From positions 496,001 to 560,000 of the forward strand of contig NZ_CP104166.1 of the NCBI RefSeq assembly GCF_029982035.1: a stretch of DNA of 64,000 nt. Direction: 5' to 3'. Shown piece after piece: positions 9,092 to 18,800 of the stretch. Numbering within the stretch: the first letter of the stretch is position 1; every line of letters starts with the position of its first letter. This DNA comes from Megaera polyxenophila (GTDB taxonomy: Bacteria; Pseudomonadota; Alphaproteobacteria; Rickettsiales; Rickettsiaceae). A model generated the notes under the pieces. It ran no database searches, had not been told where the DNA came from, and worked only from the letters and a program-made list of their open reading frames with translations. The position numbers and the translations under genes are program-made.

Positions 9092-10217
9092 TTAACCCAC
9101 CAATTAAATACCCGACATAACTATTGCCAAGAAGGAAGGAATTTGTATAATGCAATAATGTCAAAAAGTGAAGATTTTAGGAAATTATCAATAAGCGCAC
9201 AAGCGTCGATGAGAAAGATTGCTCTAAAACTAGTAAAAAGAGGAGAGAGTCAATCGTCGGTAGGTGAATTAATAGGAGTGAGTCGCCAGACAGTAAATGA
9301 ATGGGTAAGGAGGGAAAAGAGAGGCGACAAGTACGCAATTAGTGGGAAGTTAAGAGGTAGAAAGATAGGAGAGAAAAGGCTTATAACCGAAGATCAAAGA
9401 AATAATACAAGGGTACGTAAATATCTCTAGACCAGAAGATCACAATATCAAATCAGCATTATGGTCAAGAAAATCAGTTAATGCACTCATCAAAAAACAT
9501 TGTGGATTTTTTTTCCCCTAAGTACAATAGGCGAATATTTAAGAAGATGGGGGTATACTGCACAAAAGCCAAAGAAGTTAGCATATGAGCAGCAACCCAA
9601 AAGGGTTCAATTTTGGTTAGATGAAGAATATCCGTCAATAGCCAAGCAAGCAGAATATGAAAAGGCAGAAATACATTGGTGCGACGAAGTAGGGATAAAA
9701 CAAGAGTGTCAGGTATTACAAAGCTATTCTTTAAAAGGAAAAACCCCTGTTGTGATTCATAAATCGAAGAGATTTAGTATAAACATGATATCCACTGTTA
9801 CAAATAACGGTAAGCTAAGGTTTATGCTGTACGAAGAGACACTAAAAACAAATGTATTTATAGAATTTTTACGGAGGTTGGTAAAATACTCCAAGAAAAA
9901 AATCTTCTTAATCCTAGATAATCTCAAGGTTCATCATAGCAAAAAAGTACAAATATGGACTCGGAAACATAAAAAGAAAATTTCTTTATTTTTTCTGCCT
10001 CCGTATACTCCGCAACATAATCCGGATGAATATTTAAACAACGATTTAAAAAGAAATGTAAATAGGAAACATATACCTCTTACAAAATCTGAACTCCAAG
10101 GGAATTTAAAATCTTACCTAAGGACTCTGCAAAATAACCCAGAACATATCAAAAGATTATTTCAGGCGAAAGAAGTAAAATATGCCGCCTAAGTCGGGTA
10201 TTTAGTTGGTGGGTTAA
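9092..10217 (+). mobile_element. IS630-family element, copy 2 (decayed)
   Basis: Same element as copy 1 and in the same orientation, 1,126 bp. It has the TTAACCCACCAA left end and the matching right end, flanked by TA at 9090-9091 and 10218-10219. Its right flank rejoins the IS91 sequence exactly where copy 1 left it. The pair therefore behaves like a composite insertion. It differs by small deletions in the transposase gene. Confidence 0.88.
9158..10192 (+). pseudogene. IS630 transposase, frameshifted (copy 2)
   Basis: Compared with the other copies, two bases are lost near 9398 and one near 9513 where a C is missing from the TTTTTTCTTCCCC tract. The N-terminal HTH part ends at a premature stop near 9428. 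The catalytic part reads on in another frame from 9500 to 10192. A full product cannot be made without frameshifting, so this copy depends on others for movement. Confidence 0.85.
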
Positions 10218-10667
10218 TAATAGAACTAGGGGCGTACAATTACCTATCGTATATAAGGCAATTAATCAAATCGTTCATAAGAAAACTAAGCTCATTAGTT
10301 GGAGATTAATGATTTGGTTGAATTTTAAAATAGATCCTCTGTTTTGCTATAATTGCAATAAATGTATGAATCTGCGGCAAGTTTATTACGGTTTATCTCC
10401 GCCATTGTTATTAATAAGAACCAATGAATTATTATCAACGCCTAGATAACATCATTATGGCGAACACTTCTTTCACGTCTTGGCCACATAATTTGTAAAA
10501 CTGAACCTATTTTTAGATAGATTCTGGCAGAGATTTTTGTAAAAGTGTTGATAATTTCTAATATTGTGGCTGGTAACTACATATTTATTAAACGAATTTT
10601 TAAAAAGCTGATTGATGATTTTTCTGGTTGCAAATTTTGAATTTCCTATACTATAAAATAGTTTTTG

Positions 10668-10857
10668 GGCTCTGTCCCACTAAGTGTGTAAATTTCTAGA
10701 TGATCCTGTAGTAGAAAAATGGACAGTTTAGGATTAGGCAGCACGGGCAACACTTTCATGTAACAAAGGTATGTTATAGTTAATAGCAGAATGAACTTTT
10801 TCTGTTATAGTATGCTTCTATATAATAAGCAATAGAAGAACTTGCTTCATTTTAGAA
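10668..10857 (+). repeat. Isolated IS256 terminal fragment
   Basis: GGCTCTGTC at 10668 is followed by TAAGTGTGTAAATTTCTAG, the same terminus as the complete IS256 that starts at 10858. About 160 further bases hold no open frame. It is best read as the remnant end of a second IS256 copy, lying directly against the IS91 right end. Confidence 0.6.
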
Positions 10858-11869
10858 GGCTCTGTCTTTTTAAGTGTGTAAATTTCTAGAATAGGCACTT
10901 AAATTCTACCCTCAAATTTTATCAAAAAATGGGCCATAGCTTCTTCCCAATTTTGGATGGGCATCCATTTTGCCCTAATGTAATTTATTGTCCAGTAAAG
11001 GGTCTTAAAAACAGACTCATCACTTGGAAAAACCCGCTTATTCTTTGTTACTTTTCTCAGCTGATTATTCAGGGATTCTATGGCATTGGTAGTATAAATA
11101 ATTCTACGAATTGCCTTAGGATATTGTGAAAATATCATTAAATTATCCCAATTATTGTACCAGGATTTGGCTATTTGGGGATAATTTTCACCCCATTTAG
11201 CTTCAAAACTTTCAAGTGCTTCTTCCTCAGTAGTAGCTTGGTATATGGGCTTTGAATCAGCTGCTAATTTTTTACGATCTTTATATGAGACAAATTTTAA
11301 GCTGTTTCTGATTTGGTGTACAATACAAAGTTAATGTTCACACTTTGGATATACCGCCGATATAGCTTCGCTCATACCTGTTAAATTATCCGTACAAGCA
11401 ATGAGAATATCCATTAACCCTCTGTTTTTCATCTCAGTTAAATTATTTAACCAAAACTTAGCTCCTTCATTATCGCTGATCCATAACCCAAGAATATCCT
11501 TATGACCCGATAAATCTATATACACAGACTTATTGATAATACGCTTATCCTGCCTTACTTTAACCACTAAACAATCAAAAAATACTATAGGATATACAGT
11601 TTCTAAAGCTCTACTTTGCCAAGCTTTAACTTCATCTATTACATCGTCGGTTACTCTACTGATCAAGGATTCGCTAACTCCAGCTCCGTACAATTCCTCT
11701 AGTTGAATTTTGATATCCGATATACTCATGCCCTTGGTATACAAGGATATTATTTTTTCACCTAAGCTGTCTATTCTACTTTGTTTCTTTTTAACAATTA
11801 CAGGCTCAAATTGTCCCTTGGAATATTCAGTTCTATTTGACCGTTATTCGTTATTAAATTCTTTTGATA

Positions 11870-12998
11870 TTAACCCACCAATTAAATACCCGACTTAGGC
11901 GGCATATTTTACTTCTTTCGCCTGAAATAATCTTTTGATATGTTCTGGGTTATTTTGCAGAGTCCTTAGGTAAGATTTTAAATTCCCTTGGAGTTCAGAT
12001 TTTGTAAGAGGTATATGTTTCCTATTTACATTTCTTTTTAAATCGTTGTTTAAATATTCATCCGGATTATGTTGCGGAGTATACGGAGGCAGAAAAAATA
12101 AAGAAATTTTCTTTTTATGTTTCCGAGTCCATATTTGTACTTTTTTGCTATGATGAACCTTGAGATTATCTAGGATTAAGAAGATTTTTTTCTTGGAGTA
12201 TTTTACCAACCTCCGTAAAAATTCTATAAATACATTTGTTTTTAGTGTCTCTTCGTACAGCATAAACCTTAGCTTACCGTTATTTGTAACAGTGGATATC
12301 ATGTTTATACTAAATCTCTTCGATTTATGAATCACAACAGGGGTTTTTCCTTTTAAAGAATAGCTTTGTAATACCTGACACTCTTGTTTTATCCCTACTT
12401 CGTCGCACCAATGTATTTCTGCCTTTTCATATTCTGCTTGCTTGGCTATTGACGGATATTCTTCATCTAACCAAAATTGAACCCTTTTGGGTTGCTGCTC
12501 ATATGCTAACTTCTTTGGCTTTTGTGCAGTATACCCCCATCTTCTTAAATATTCGCCTATTGTACTTAGGGGAAGAAAAAATCCACAATGTTTTTTGATG
12601 AGTGCATTAACTGATTTTCTTGACCATAATGCTGATTTGATATTGTGATCTTCTGGTCTAGAGATATTTACGTACCCTTGTATTATTTTACTTTGATCTT
12701 CGGTTATAAGCCTTTTCTCTCCTATCTTTCTACCTCTTAACTTCCCACTAATTGCGTACTTGTCGCCTCTCTTTTCCCTCCTTACCCATTCATTTACTGT
12801 CTGGCGACTCACTCCTATTAATTCACCTACCGACGATTGACTCTCTCCTCTTTTTACTAGTTTTAGAGCAATCTTTCTCATCGACGCTTGTGCGCTTATT
12901 GATAATTTCCTAAAATCTTCACTTTTTGACATTATTGCATTATACAAATTCCTTCCTTCTTGGCAATAGTTATGTCGGGTATTTAATTGGTGGGTTAA
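11870..12998 (-). mobile_element. IS630-family element, copy 3
   Basis: A 1,129-bp copy in reverse orientation with the same 25-base ends, flanked by TA at 11868-11869 and 12999-13000. It lies inside the IS256 transposase gene, upstream of the codons for the VPRDRNGEF-like region. Its sequence is essentially identical to copies 1 and 4, so it arrived after the IS256 had settled. Confidence 0.9.
11895..12932 (-). CDS. IS630-family DDE transposase (copy 3)
   Basis: Intact 345-residue product identical in sequence to copies 1 and 4. It has the helix-turn-helix at about residues 33-48 and the DDE core with CDEVGI, ILDNLKVHH and NPDEYLNNDL. The start is taken at the MSKSEDF ATG. Confidence 0.88.
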   Translation of the reverse strand: MSKSEDFRKLSISAQASMRKIALKLVKRGESQSSVGELIGVSRQTVNEWVRREKRGDKYAISGKLRGRKIGEKRLITEDQSKIIQGYVNISRPEDHNIKSALWSRKSVNALIKKHCGFFLPLSTIGEYLRRWGYTAQKPKKLAYEQQPKRVQFWLDEEYPSIAKQAEYEKAEIHWCDEVGIKQECQVLQSYSLKGKTPVVIHKSKRFSINMISTVTNNGKLRFMLYEETLKTNVFIEFLRRLVKYSKKKIFLILDNLKVHHSKKVQIWTRKHKKKISLFFLPPYTPQHNPDEYLNNDLKRNVNRKHIPLTKSELQGNLKSYLRTLQNNPEHIKRLFQAKEVKYAA

Positions 12999-13357
12999 TA
13001 ACTACCATTGCGAGCGTTTTCTATATCAGACCTGTTATAGCGTTCATAAAATGACCTTGCATTTCCGCTTCTAGAACACGTTCTAATATGCGTTTACTTA
13101 GTTGTTTGATTAAACCTTCTTTTCCTAGCACAGTTGATAAATCAGCATCACTTTCTATAAGCATATCTATCGCTGCATTCAGTTTTTCGGTTTTTATATT
13201 TTTAGTTATTTTATTCTCCTTAAATTTTAATTATAACTTATGAGAATTTACACAATCAATTGGACAGAGCCAAAAATCGTCCAATTCCATAACCTAAACT
13301 TACTATTTAACTATCCCAAAAAATAATTTATTCTTTAATTAATTGTCTAGAGCAAAA

Positions 13358-14116
13358 TTAGTGTTGGTCGGAAAATTTTTTATATAATTCTTCTGATAAT
13401 TCATAGTTACCGAATACTTTTTGGATGTCATCACTCTCTTCTAGCGCATCTATTAATTTAAATAGCTTCGTCGCTTTTTCTTCATCCTCTATTAGTATGG
13501 TATTTTGAGCTACCCATTCAAGGCCAGACTCAATGGGGGTATCAAATATTTTTGTTAAATGTTCGAGGCATTCGGAAAATGCCTCGATATCAGTGTAAAT
13601 AATATACTCTGACTCATCAGATACTAAATCTTTTGCTCCTGCTTCAATTACTGCTTCCATCATTTGATCCATATTAGCAACTGAAACTGGATAAACAATT
13701 TTGCCAACATGATCAAACATGAAACTTACACTACCAGATTCACCTAAATTGCCGCCATATTTAGTAAAACAGCTTCTTATATCTGATACTGTGCGGTTTC
13801 TATTATCCGTTAAGGTTTCAACAATAATTGCAATTCCTCCTGGTAAGAAACCTTCATATCTTATTTCTGTATAACCATCACCCAAGGTTGGATCAGATGC
13901 TTGAGCAAGAGCTCTATCAATTCTCTCTTTAGGTAAGTTCTGACTTCTAGCTGCAGAGATGCTATTTCTAAGGCGTGGGTTAATTGCCGGATCTATGCCC
14001 CCAATTTTAGCAGCCGTAATAATTTCTCTAACAAGTTTAGTAAAAACCTTTGCTCTTTTTTTGTCCTGAGCACCTTTTCTATGTTGAATATTTTTAAATT
14101 TGGAATGTCCTGCCAT
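13358..14116 (-). CDS. yebC: YebC/PmpR family translation factor or regulator
   Basis: The 252-residue protein starts MAGHSKFKNIQHRKGAQD, the invariant start of the YebC family. Three domains follow, including the DIRSCFTKYGGNLGESGSV region. Family members bind DNA as regulators, and some act on ribosomes stalled at proline stretches; which role applies here cannot be seen. The frame extends three codons upstream, but the ATG at 14116 matches the family. The gene stands alone on the minus strand downstream of the def-like gene (129-bp gap), next to the IS256 pile-up. Confidence 0.93.
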   Translation of the reverse strand: MAGHSKFKNIQHRKGAQDKKRAKVFTKLVREIITAAKIGGIDPAINPRLRNSISAARSQNLPKERIDRALAQASDPTLGDGYTEIRYEGFLPGGIAIIVETLTDNRNRTVSDIRSCFTKYGGNLGESGSVSFMFDHVGKIVYPVSVANMDQMMEAVIEAGAKDLVSDESEYIIYTDIEAFSECLEHLTKIFDTPIESGLEWVAQNTILIEDEEKATKLFKLIDALEESDDIQKVFGNYELSEELYKKFSDQH

Positions 14117-14245
14117 AATTAACAAATATTATTTTATAAATTTTTAATCAGGTTATTCTAAATAGAGAAAAGCAATAAGGCAATTAATATTATTTTCTCT
14201 CTTCGCATTTAGATTTTTGATCCATTTCTCTTTTAATGACTGCAG

Positions 14246-14785
14246 TTAATGGGAACAAAATGGGGTATGAATATGAGGAGGATGATTTTTTATATATTTT
14301 TTCATCTTGTTTATCAACATATCACGTTTTATTTTAGATAAATAATCCAAAAATATTTTTCCATCCAGATAATCTATTTCGTGTTGGATAACTGTTGATA
14401 AAAAATTATCAGCTTCTAACATTTGTTCATTACCATTATAATCCAGATATTTTACTTTAATCTGTTTCGGCCTAGTAATTTTAGCTGATATTCCAGGAAA
14501 ACTTAAGGATGCTTCTTCAAAAACCTGAGTTTCTTTTGAGAATTCTATAATTTCAGGATTAACCATGGAATAAGTAAGAAGCTTATCCCTCTCCCACATA
14601 TGGATCACTACTATGCGTTCTAGAAGTCCTACCATATTAGCGCCAAGGCCTCTTCCATTTTCAATGTGCAGCACTTCGAACATCTGGTCAATGAGTGCCC
14701 GTACACGATCATTAACTACTTCAACAGGTAATGCCTTTTTTCTGAAAATAGCATTGGGAGCGTAAACTAATTGCAGTTTTTGCAT
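14246..14785 (-). CDS. Peptide-deformylase-like protein lacking metal ligands
   Basis: The 179-residue protein has the deformylase fold signatures in order, but key residues are changed. Motif 1 reads GRGLGANM (residues 44-51) with the usual Gln replaced by Met. Motif 2, normally EGCLS, reads EASLS (91-95), so the metal-binding Cys is Ser93. Motif 3, normally HEIDH, reads HEIDY (135-139), so one His ligand is Tyr139. It therefore probably cannot bind catalytic iron in the normal way and is not the cell's working deformylase. A C-terminal tail rich in His and Cys (HPPHIHTPFCSH) is unusual and could bind metal. It lies 12 bases downstream of secA and is likely cotranscribed. The catalytic defect is read from sequence; loss of activity is inference. 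Confidence 0.85.
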   Translation of the reverse strand: MQKLQLVYAPNAIFRKKALPVEVVNDRVRALIDQMFEVLHIENGRGLGANMVGLLERIVVIHMWERDKLLTYSMVNPEIIEFSKETQVFEEASLSFPGISAKITRPKQIKVKYLDYNGNEQMLEADNFLSTVIQHEIDYLDGKIFLDYLSKIKRDMLINKMKKYIKNHPPHIHTPFCSH

Positions 14786-14797
14786 ATATTAATAATC

Positions 14798-17527
14798 CTA
14801 ACTTTCAGCCCCGTGGCAATGTTTGTATTTTTTTCCAGAACCGCACGGGCATAGCTCATTTCTTGAAATTTTACCCCAAGTTTCTGGATTAGATGGATCT
14901 CTATCTTCTGGATTTACATAGGATTTAAAAGGCATAACTTTTGTTTCGGCGTTAATTCCTGGATTATATTTTTCCAAAGCTGGATCAACTCTACTTTTAT
15001 TCATTTCCTGTAATTCTTTATTAGCAAGTAACATAGACTGGCGGTTCAAATGTTCGGTATCAATATGTAAGAAACATAGCCTTTGAATATACAGCTCTCT
15101 TAGATGATCAAGCATTTGCTCAAATAAATTAAAAGCTTCCCTCTTATATTCATTCAAAGGGTCTTTCTGCCCATATGCCCTTAGAGAAATACCTTGCCTT
15201 AAATAATCGAGATTATGTAAATGTTCTTTCCATACTTGATCAAGGGTAGTAAGCAAAATGTATCGTGAAGCATCTCTCATTATTTCAGTTGTATATTCTT
15301 GCTCCTTCTGTTTAAATAAATTAATAACAAGTTCTGTTATAACCTTCGTAATTTCTGCTTCACTGCCTTCAACTTCATTAATTTTTTCGGGAAGAAGTTC
15401 TATTGCAAATGTTCTGTGAATCTCAGCACTTAAATCATTTATTGGCCAATCTTCCCTGTAAGATCCAGGGGTTATATATCTTTGAACAACATCTGCAACT
15501 AATTGCTCTGTCATATTAAGTCTAAACTCAGTTATATCATCGGAGGAAATAATTTCATTTCTTTGCTCATAAATAATTTTGCGCTGATCGTTCATTACGT
15601 CGTCAAAGCGTAGTAAATTTTTTCTTATTTCATAATTGTGTGATTCAACTTTTTGCTGAGCCTTTTCCAGCGAACGGCTGATCATGGGATGTCCAATGGC
15701 TTCACCGTCTTTTAACCCTAAGGTCCTAAGAACGCTAGAAATACGATCAGAAGCAAAAATTCTCATTAAATCATCTTCTAGTGATAAAAAGAATCTAGTA
15801 GTTCCTGGGTCTCCCTGCCTTCCAGCTCTACCTCTAAGCTGATTATCAATTCTTCTGCTTTCATGTCTTTCTGTCCCTATTACATAAAGTCCTCCAGCCG
15901 CAATCACCAGTTCTTTTTCTCGTGCTACCTCTTCTTTTACCTTGGTTGCCTCTAGTTCTTGCTGTTCCGGATTTAGGCTTTTCTCGGCTAACTCCTTAAT
16001 TATCATCTCCGGATTACCGCCAAGCATAATATCAGTACCACGACCTGCCATATTAGTTGCAATAGTTACAGCTCCAAATCGCCCCGCTTGGGCGATTATG
16101 TAGGCTTCTTGTTCATGCATTTTTGCATTTAATACTTTATGTTTTATATTATTCTTAGTTAATTCTTTGGAAATTTCTTCTGATTTCTCGATGCTTATAG
16201 TACCAACTAGAACAGGTTGTTGCCTTTTGTAGCAATCTTTTATAAGATTCATTATGGCATTATATTTTTCCTTTTTAGTGCCATAAATTTCATCCTCCAG
16301 ATCCTTCCTTGTAACTTTATTATGAGTCGGTACGGATATTACTTCCAAGTTATATATATCCTTAAGCTCTCCGGCCTCTGTCATGGCTGTTCCGGTCATT
16401 CCAGATAATTTGGGATACATTCTAAAATAATTCTGAAATGTAACAGAAGCTAAAGTCTGGTTTTCATTTTGAATCGGTACTTGTTCTTTGGCCTCTATTG
16501 CTTGATGTAGACCGTCTGAGTATCTTCTACCGTCCATTGCTCGGCCGGTAAATTCATCTATTATCATGATTTTTCTGTCTTTGATAATATAGTCTACGTC
16601 ACGAGAAAAAATGTAATGAGCACGTAAAGATTGATTAATGTAATGTACTAAACTTAAGTTATCAAAATCGTATAAGCTAGAGTGCTGATTAATAAGTTCT
16701 TTTTCTGCTAACATTAATTCAATTTTGTTGATACCTTCTTCTGTTAAATTAACAGTTTTCACTTTTTCATCTTTTTCATAATCAGAAGGAGTTAACAGTT
16801 TGATAAGCTTATCAATTTTACCATATAATTCAGAACGGTCATCAACTGGTCCCGAAATGATCAAGGGAGTTCTTGCTTCATCTATTAATATGGAGTCAAC
16901 TTCATCTATGATCGCATAATTAAAGGGGCGTTGAACTTTTGATTTTTGAGTAAATTTCATATTATCGCGAAGATAATCAAAGCCAAGTTCGTTATTAGTA
17001 GCGTAGATGATATCACAATCATAAGCTGCTTTTCTTTCAGAATCGCTCATATCGCCTACAACTGCGCTAACAGTAAGGCCTAAAAATCTGAATATTTCTC
17101 CCATCCATTCGGCATCACGTTTTGCAAGGTAATCGTTTACCGTTACTATATGTACGCCCTTACCAGGGAGAGCATTTAAATAAGCCGGCAAAGTTGCAGC
17201 TAAAGTCTTACCTTCACCAGTGCGCATTTCAGCAATAGCTCCTTTATGAATTATTAGACCGCCCATTAGCTGAACGTCATAATGCCTTTGCCCGCTAACT
17301 CTTCGAGATGCTTCTCTAACTACCGCAAACGCTTCATAACATATGTCATCAAGTGTTTTTCCATCAGCAAGTTTTTGTTTAAATTCACTGGTTTTCGCTT
17401 TTAACTCCTCATCTGTTAAGTTTTTGATAGAATTTTCAAAAGCATTAATTTTGTGAATTTCTTTTTGAAGTCTTTTTATTATACGATCATTAGCCGTGCC
17501 AAAAATTTTGGTAAGTATGGAAAACAT
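14798..17527 (-). CDS. secA: Preprotein translocase ATPase SecA
   Basis: SecA drives export of unfolded proteins through SecYEG. The Walker A site MRTGEGKT is at residues 101-108, and the DEAD-like Walker B is in DEVDSILID. The preprotein-binding and helical scaffold regions follow, with motif VI in QLRGRAGRQGDPG. The C-terminal zinc finger CPCGSGKKYKHCHG binds SecB and lipids. The 909-residue length is normal. It heads a minus-strand pair with the deformylase-like gene, divergent from the PPIase gene across about 160 bp that probably hold both promoters. Confidence 0.97.
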   Translation of the reverse strand: MFSILTKIFGTANDRIIKRLQKEIHKINAFENSIKNLTDEELKAKTSEFKQKLADGKTLDDICYEAFAVVREASRRVSGQRHYDVQLMGGLIIHKGAIAEMRTGEGKTLAATLPAYLNALPGKGVHIVTVNDYLAKRDAEWMGEIFRFLGLTVSAVVGDMSDSERKAAYDCDIIYATNNELGFDYLRDNMKFTQKSKVQRPFNYAIIDEVDSILIDEARTPLIISGPVDDRSELYGKIDKLIKLLTPSDYEKDEKVKTVNLTEEGINKIELMLAEKELINQHSSLYDFDNLSLVHYINQSLRAHYIFSRDVDYIIKDRKIMIIDEFTGRAMDGRRYSDGLHQAIEAKEQVPIQNENQTLASVTFQNYFRMYPKLSGMTGTAMTEAGELKDIYNLEVISVPTHNKVTRKDLEDEIYGTKKEKYNAIMNLIKDCYKRQQPVLVGTISIEKSEEISKELTKNNIKHKVLNAKMHEQEAYIIAQAGRFGAVTIATNMAGRGTDIMLGGNPEMIIKELAEKSLNPEQQELEATKVKEEVAREKELVIAAGGLYVIGTERHESRRIDNQLRGRAGRQGDPGTTRFFLSLEDDLMRIFASDRISSVLRTLGLKDGEAIGHPMISRSLEKAQQKVESHNYEIRKNLLRFDDVMNDQRKIIYEQRNEIISSDDITEFRLNMTEQLVADVVQRYITPGSYREDWPINDLSAEIHRTFAIELLPEKINEVEGSEAEITKVITELVINLFKQKEQEYTTEIMRDASRYILLTTLDQVWKEHLHNLDYLRQGISLRAYGQKDPLNEYKREAFNLFEQMLDHLRELYIQRLCFLHIDTEHLNRQSMLLANKELQEMNKSRVDPALEKYNPGINAETKVMPFKSYVNPEDRDPSNPETWGKISRNELCPCGSGKKYKHCHGAES

Positions 17528-17685
17528 TTGCTTCTTAATCTATTTGGTTTGCGGATTGTTACTTTTATCTAAAATATTCAGTTTTATTAATTTATCAAAC
17601 AAATTGTAAATAGCAATTGACTTTAATGCGTCAAGCTTTTAGAAACAAATATTAAGTTATTTAATTAAATTAAGCAGTATTTATT

Positions 17686-18498
17686 ATGAAAAGATTAGCA
17701 ATAATATTTCTATCAGCAACTTTGCTAAGTTCGCCGGCATTAGCAGAAGACAATAAAGTAATTGCCACTTACATCGACGGGGATGTAACAGAAGCTCAGG
17801 TAATGCAGCAGTTTAAGCCAGTACTTGAAATGCAACCGGAAAATAAAGGCAAGAGTTTTTCCCAGCTCGATAAAAATATTCAAGAACTTTTAGTTAAAGG
17901 CTATATTAATTCCAAATTACTTGAAAAAGAAGCTGATAAGCTAAAAATCCGTGATTCTCAGGAATTTAAGAATAAAATTAAAGGAATTGAAACGCAAATG
18001 ATTCAACAAGAGGTACTAGAACGCTTAATTAAAGACAAAATTACCGATAAAATGGTTGATGACGAATATAAAGCTTTAGTAGCTAGTCTCAAAGGCCAAG
18101 AAGAGGTGAAAACAAGCCATATTTTAGTAGATACTGAGGAACAGGCGAAAGAAATAAAGAAAAAACTTAATAAGGGATCTAATTTTGCTGATCTAGTAAA
18201 AGAATTTTCCAAAGATGAAGGTTCAAAAGCTAATGGCGGGGAAATTGGTTATGTGCTTAAAGGTCAATTAGTACCTGAATATGAAGGAAAAGCTTTTACT
18301 CTGAAAAAAAATGAAGTTTCTGATCCTGTAAAAACTCAGTTCGGTTGGCATCTTATTAAGATGTTAGACAAAAGAGCTGTTCAAATACCTACTAAAGAAC
18401 AGGCAGAACAATCGATTAGGAATAAATTGTCTAAGGAGATCGTTGAAAAATACTTCACTGACCTGGCAGAAAAGGCAAAAATTGAATTAAAACTCTAA
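17686..18498 (+). CDS. Parvulin-type peptidyl-prolyl isomerase (SurA/PrsA-like)
   Basis: This is an exported folding helper. A signal peptide (residues 1-20, ending SSPALA) is followed by an N-terminal helical chaperone region. A PpiC rotamase domain covers about residues 140-235, with the family motifs KTSHILV, ANGGEIGYV and TQFGWHLIKM. A short C-terminal helix ends the 270-residue protein. It matches the rickettsial parvulin-like PPIase found on the cell surface or in the periplasm. It is likely monocistronic: divergent from secA upstream, with a clear terminator hairpin after it. Confidence 0.9.
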   Translation: MKRLAIIFLSATLLSSPALAEDNKVIATYIDGDVTEAQVMQQFKPVLEMQPENKGKSFSQLDKNIQELLVKGYINSKLLEKEADKLKIRDSQEFKNKIKGIETQMIQQEVLERLIKDKITDKMVDDEYKALVASLKGQEEVKTSHILVDTEEQAKEIKKKLNKGSNFADLVKEFSKDEGSKANGGEIGYVLKGQLVPEYEGKAFTLKKNEVSDPVKTQFGWHLIKMLDKRAVQIPTKEQAEQSIRNKLSKEIVEKYFTDLAEKAKIELKL

Positions 18499-18520
18499 TT
18501 GTATTAATAAACTTTTGCTA

Positions 18521-18550
18521 AAATTAAGCCCATGTTTTAGGGCTTAATTT
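18521..18550 (+). terminator. Terminator hairpin after the PPIase gene
   Basis: A perfect 11-base inverted repeat AAATTAAGCCC / GGGCTTAATTT with an 8-base loop lies 23 bases after the stop. The stem ends in T-rich sequence, so it can act as an intrinsic terminator. The region from 18551 to 18800 before the next gene shows no other clear feature apart from its promoter region. Confidence 0.65.
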
Positions 18551-18800
18551 ATCTGAGTCGGGCTTGTTGTTGGCTAAGAATGCAACTGAATCGGCTCTTT
18601 AAGACCAAGACTTTGATGTAATAATGCAACAGTATCTTAACAAGATTCAAAATATCTGTTTATTATTTTTAAATATACTTGATAGGTTTTATAAATTTAG
18701 TAAACTGCGAGAGGGAATTTACACTAAAGGTCTTGATAAAGCGTGTTTTTAACCAAGCATTTAGTGTTTTTGACAATTTAGTAACTATTAGGAGATTATT

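Larger units (their letters stand above)
6672..10449 (+). pseudogene. IS91-family Y2/HUH transposase, frameshifted and interrupted (copy A)
   Basis: The protein is an IS91-type rolling-circle transposase. It has an N-terminal zinc region (CRDCNRNKS..CKGRFCSRCG), then HITFTMP, then the HUH nuclease motif in NVHIHLSVTCGG. The frame is broken three times in copy A: a missing T makes a stop at 6714, the frame changes near 6740, and one C is missing near 7440 in a five-C run. The last two breaks are shared by all copies. IS630 insertion at 7620 then separates the C-terminal part, which resumes at 10220 and ends at 10449. A product from this copy is unlikely. Confidence 0.8.
6245..10660 (+). mobile_element. 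IS91-family element, copy A (interrupted by two IS630 copies)
   Basis: This is one of three near-identical IS91-like copies in the window. It begins directly after a CAAG tetranucleotide (6241-6244), the target type known for IS91. A perfect hairpin (GCCACC/GGTGGC) follows a few bases in. The far end, ...CCTATACTATAAAATA, is shared with copy B. Removing 7620-10219 leaves 1,816 bp, the same size as copy B without its insert. There are no terminal inverted repeats, as expected for a rolling-circle HUH element. The insert between is IS630 copy 1, a 343-bp foreign segment and IS630 copy 2. Confidence 0.85.
10899..13215 (-). pseudogene. IS256-family (mutator-type) transposase, broken
   Basis: Pieces of a mutator-type DDE transposase can be read in order on the minus strand. 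The N-terminal part near 13215-13060 has DLSTVLGKEGLIKQLSKRIL. The middle (11744-11331) has SLISRVTDDV and GLWISDNEGAKFWLNNLTEM. The C-terminal part (11138-10899) has TTNAIESLNNQLRKVTKNK. At least two frameshifts and the IS630 insertion break it, and no ATG is seen at the start. It is a relative of the better-preserved IS256 at 21-23 kb but clearly diverged from it. Confidence 0.8.
10858..13271 (-). mobile_element. IS256-family element (decayed, interrupted by IS630 copy 3)
   Basis: Both ends carry the imperfect inverted repeat GGCTCTGTC...TGTGTAAATT (10858 onward, and inverted ending 13271). Without the IS630 insert the length is about 1.28 kb, typical of IS256. The transposase reads on the minus strand. 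Flanking 8-base sequences do not match, so the original target duplication is lost. Confidence 0.8.

Noticed and set aside
18770..18775. TTGACA as the -35 box of the beta-barrel gene
   Set aside because: A 17-base spacing would put the -10 box on the ribosome site and start codon, leaving no room for a leader.
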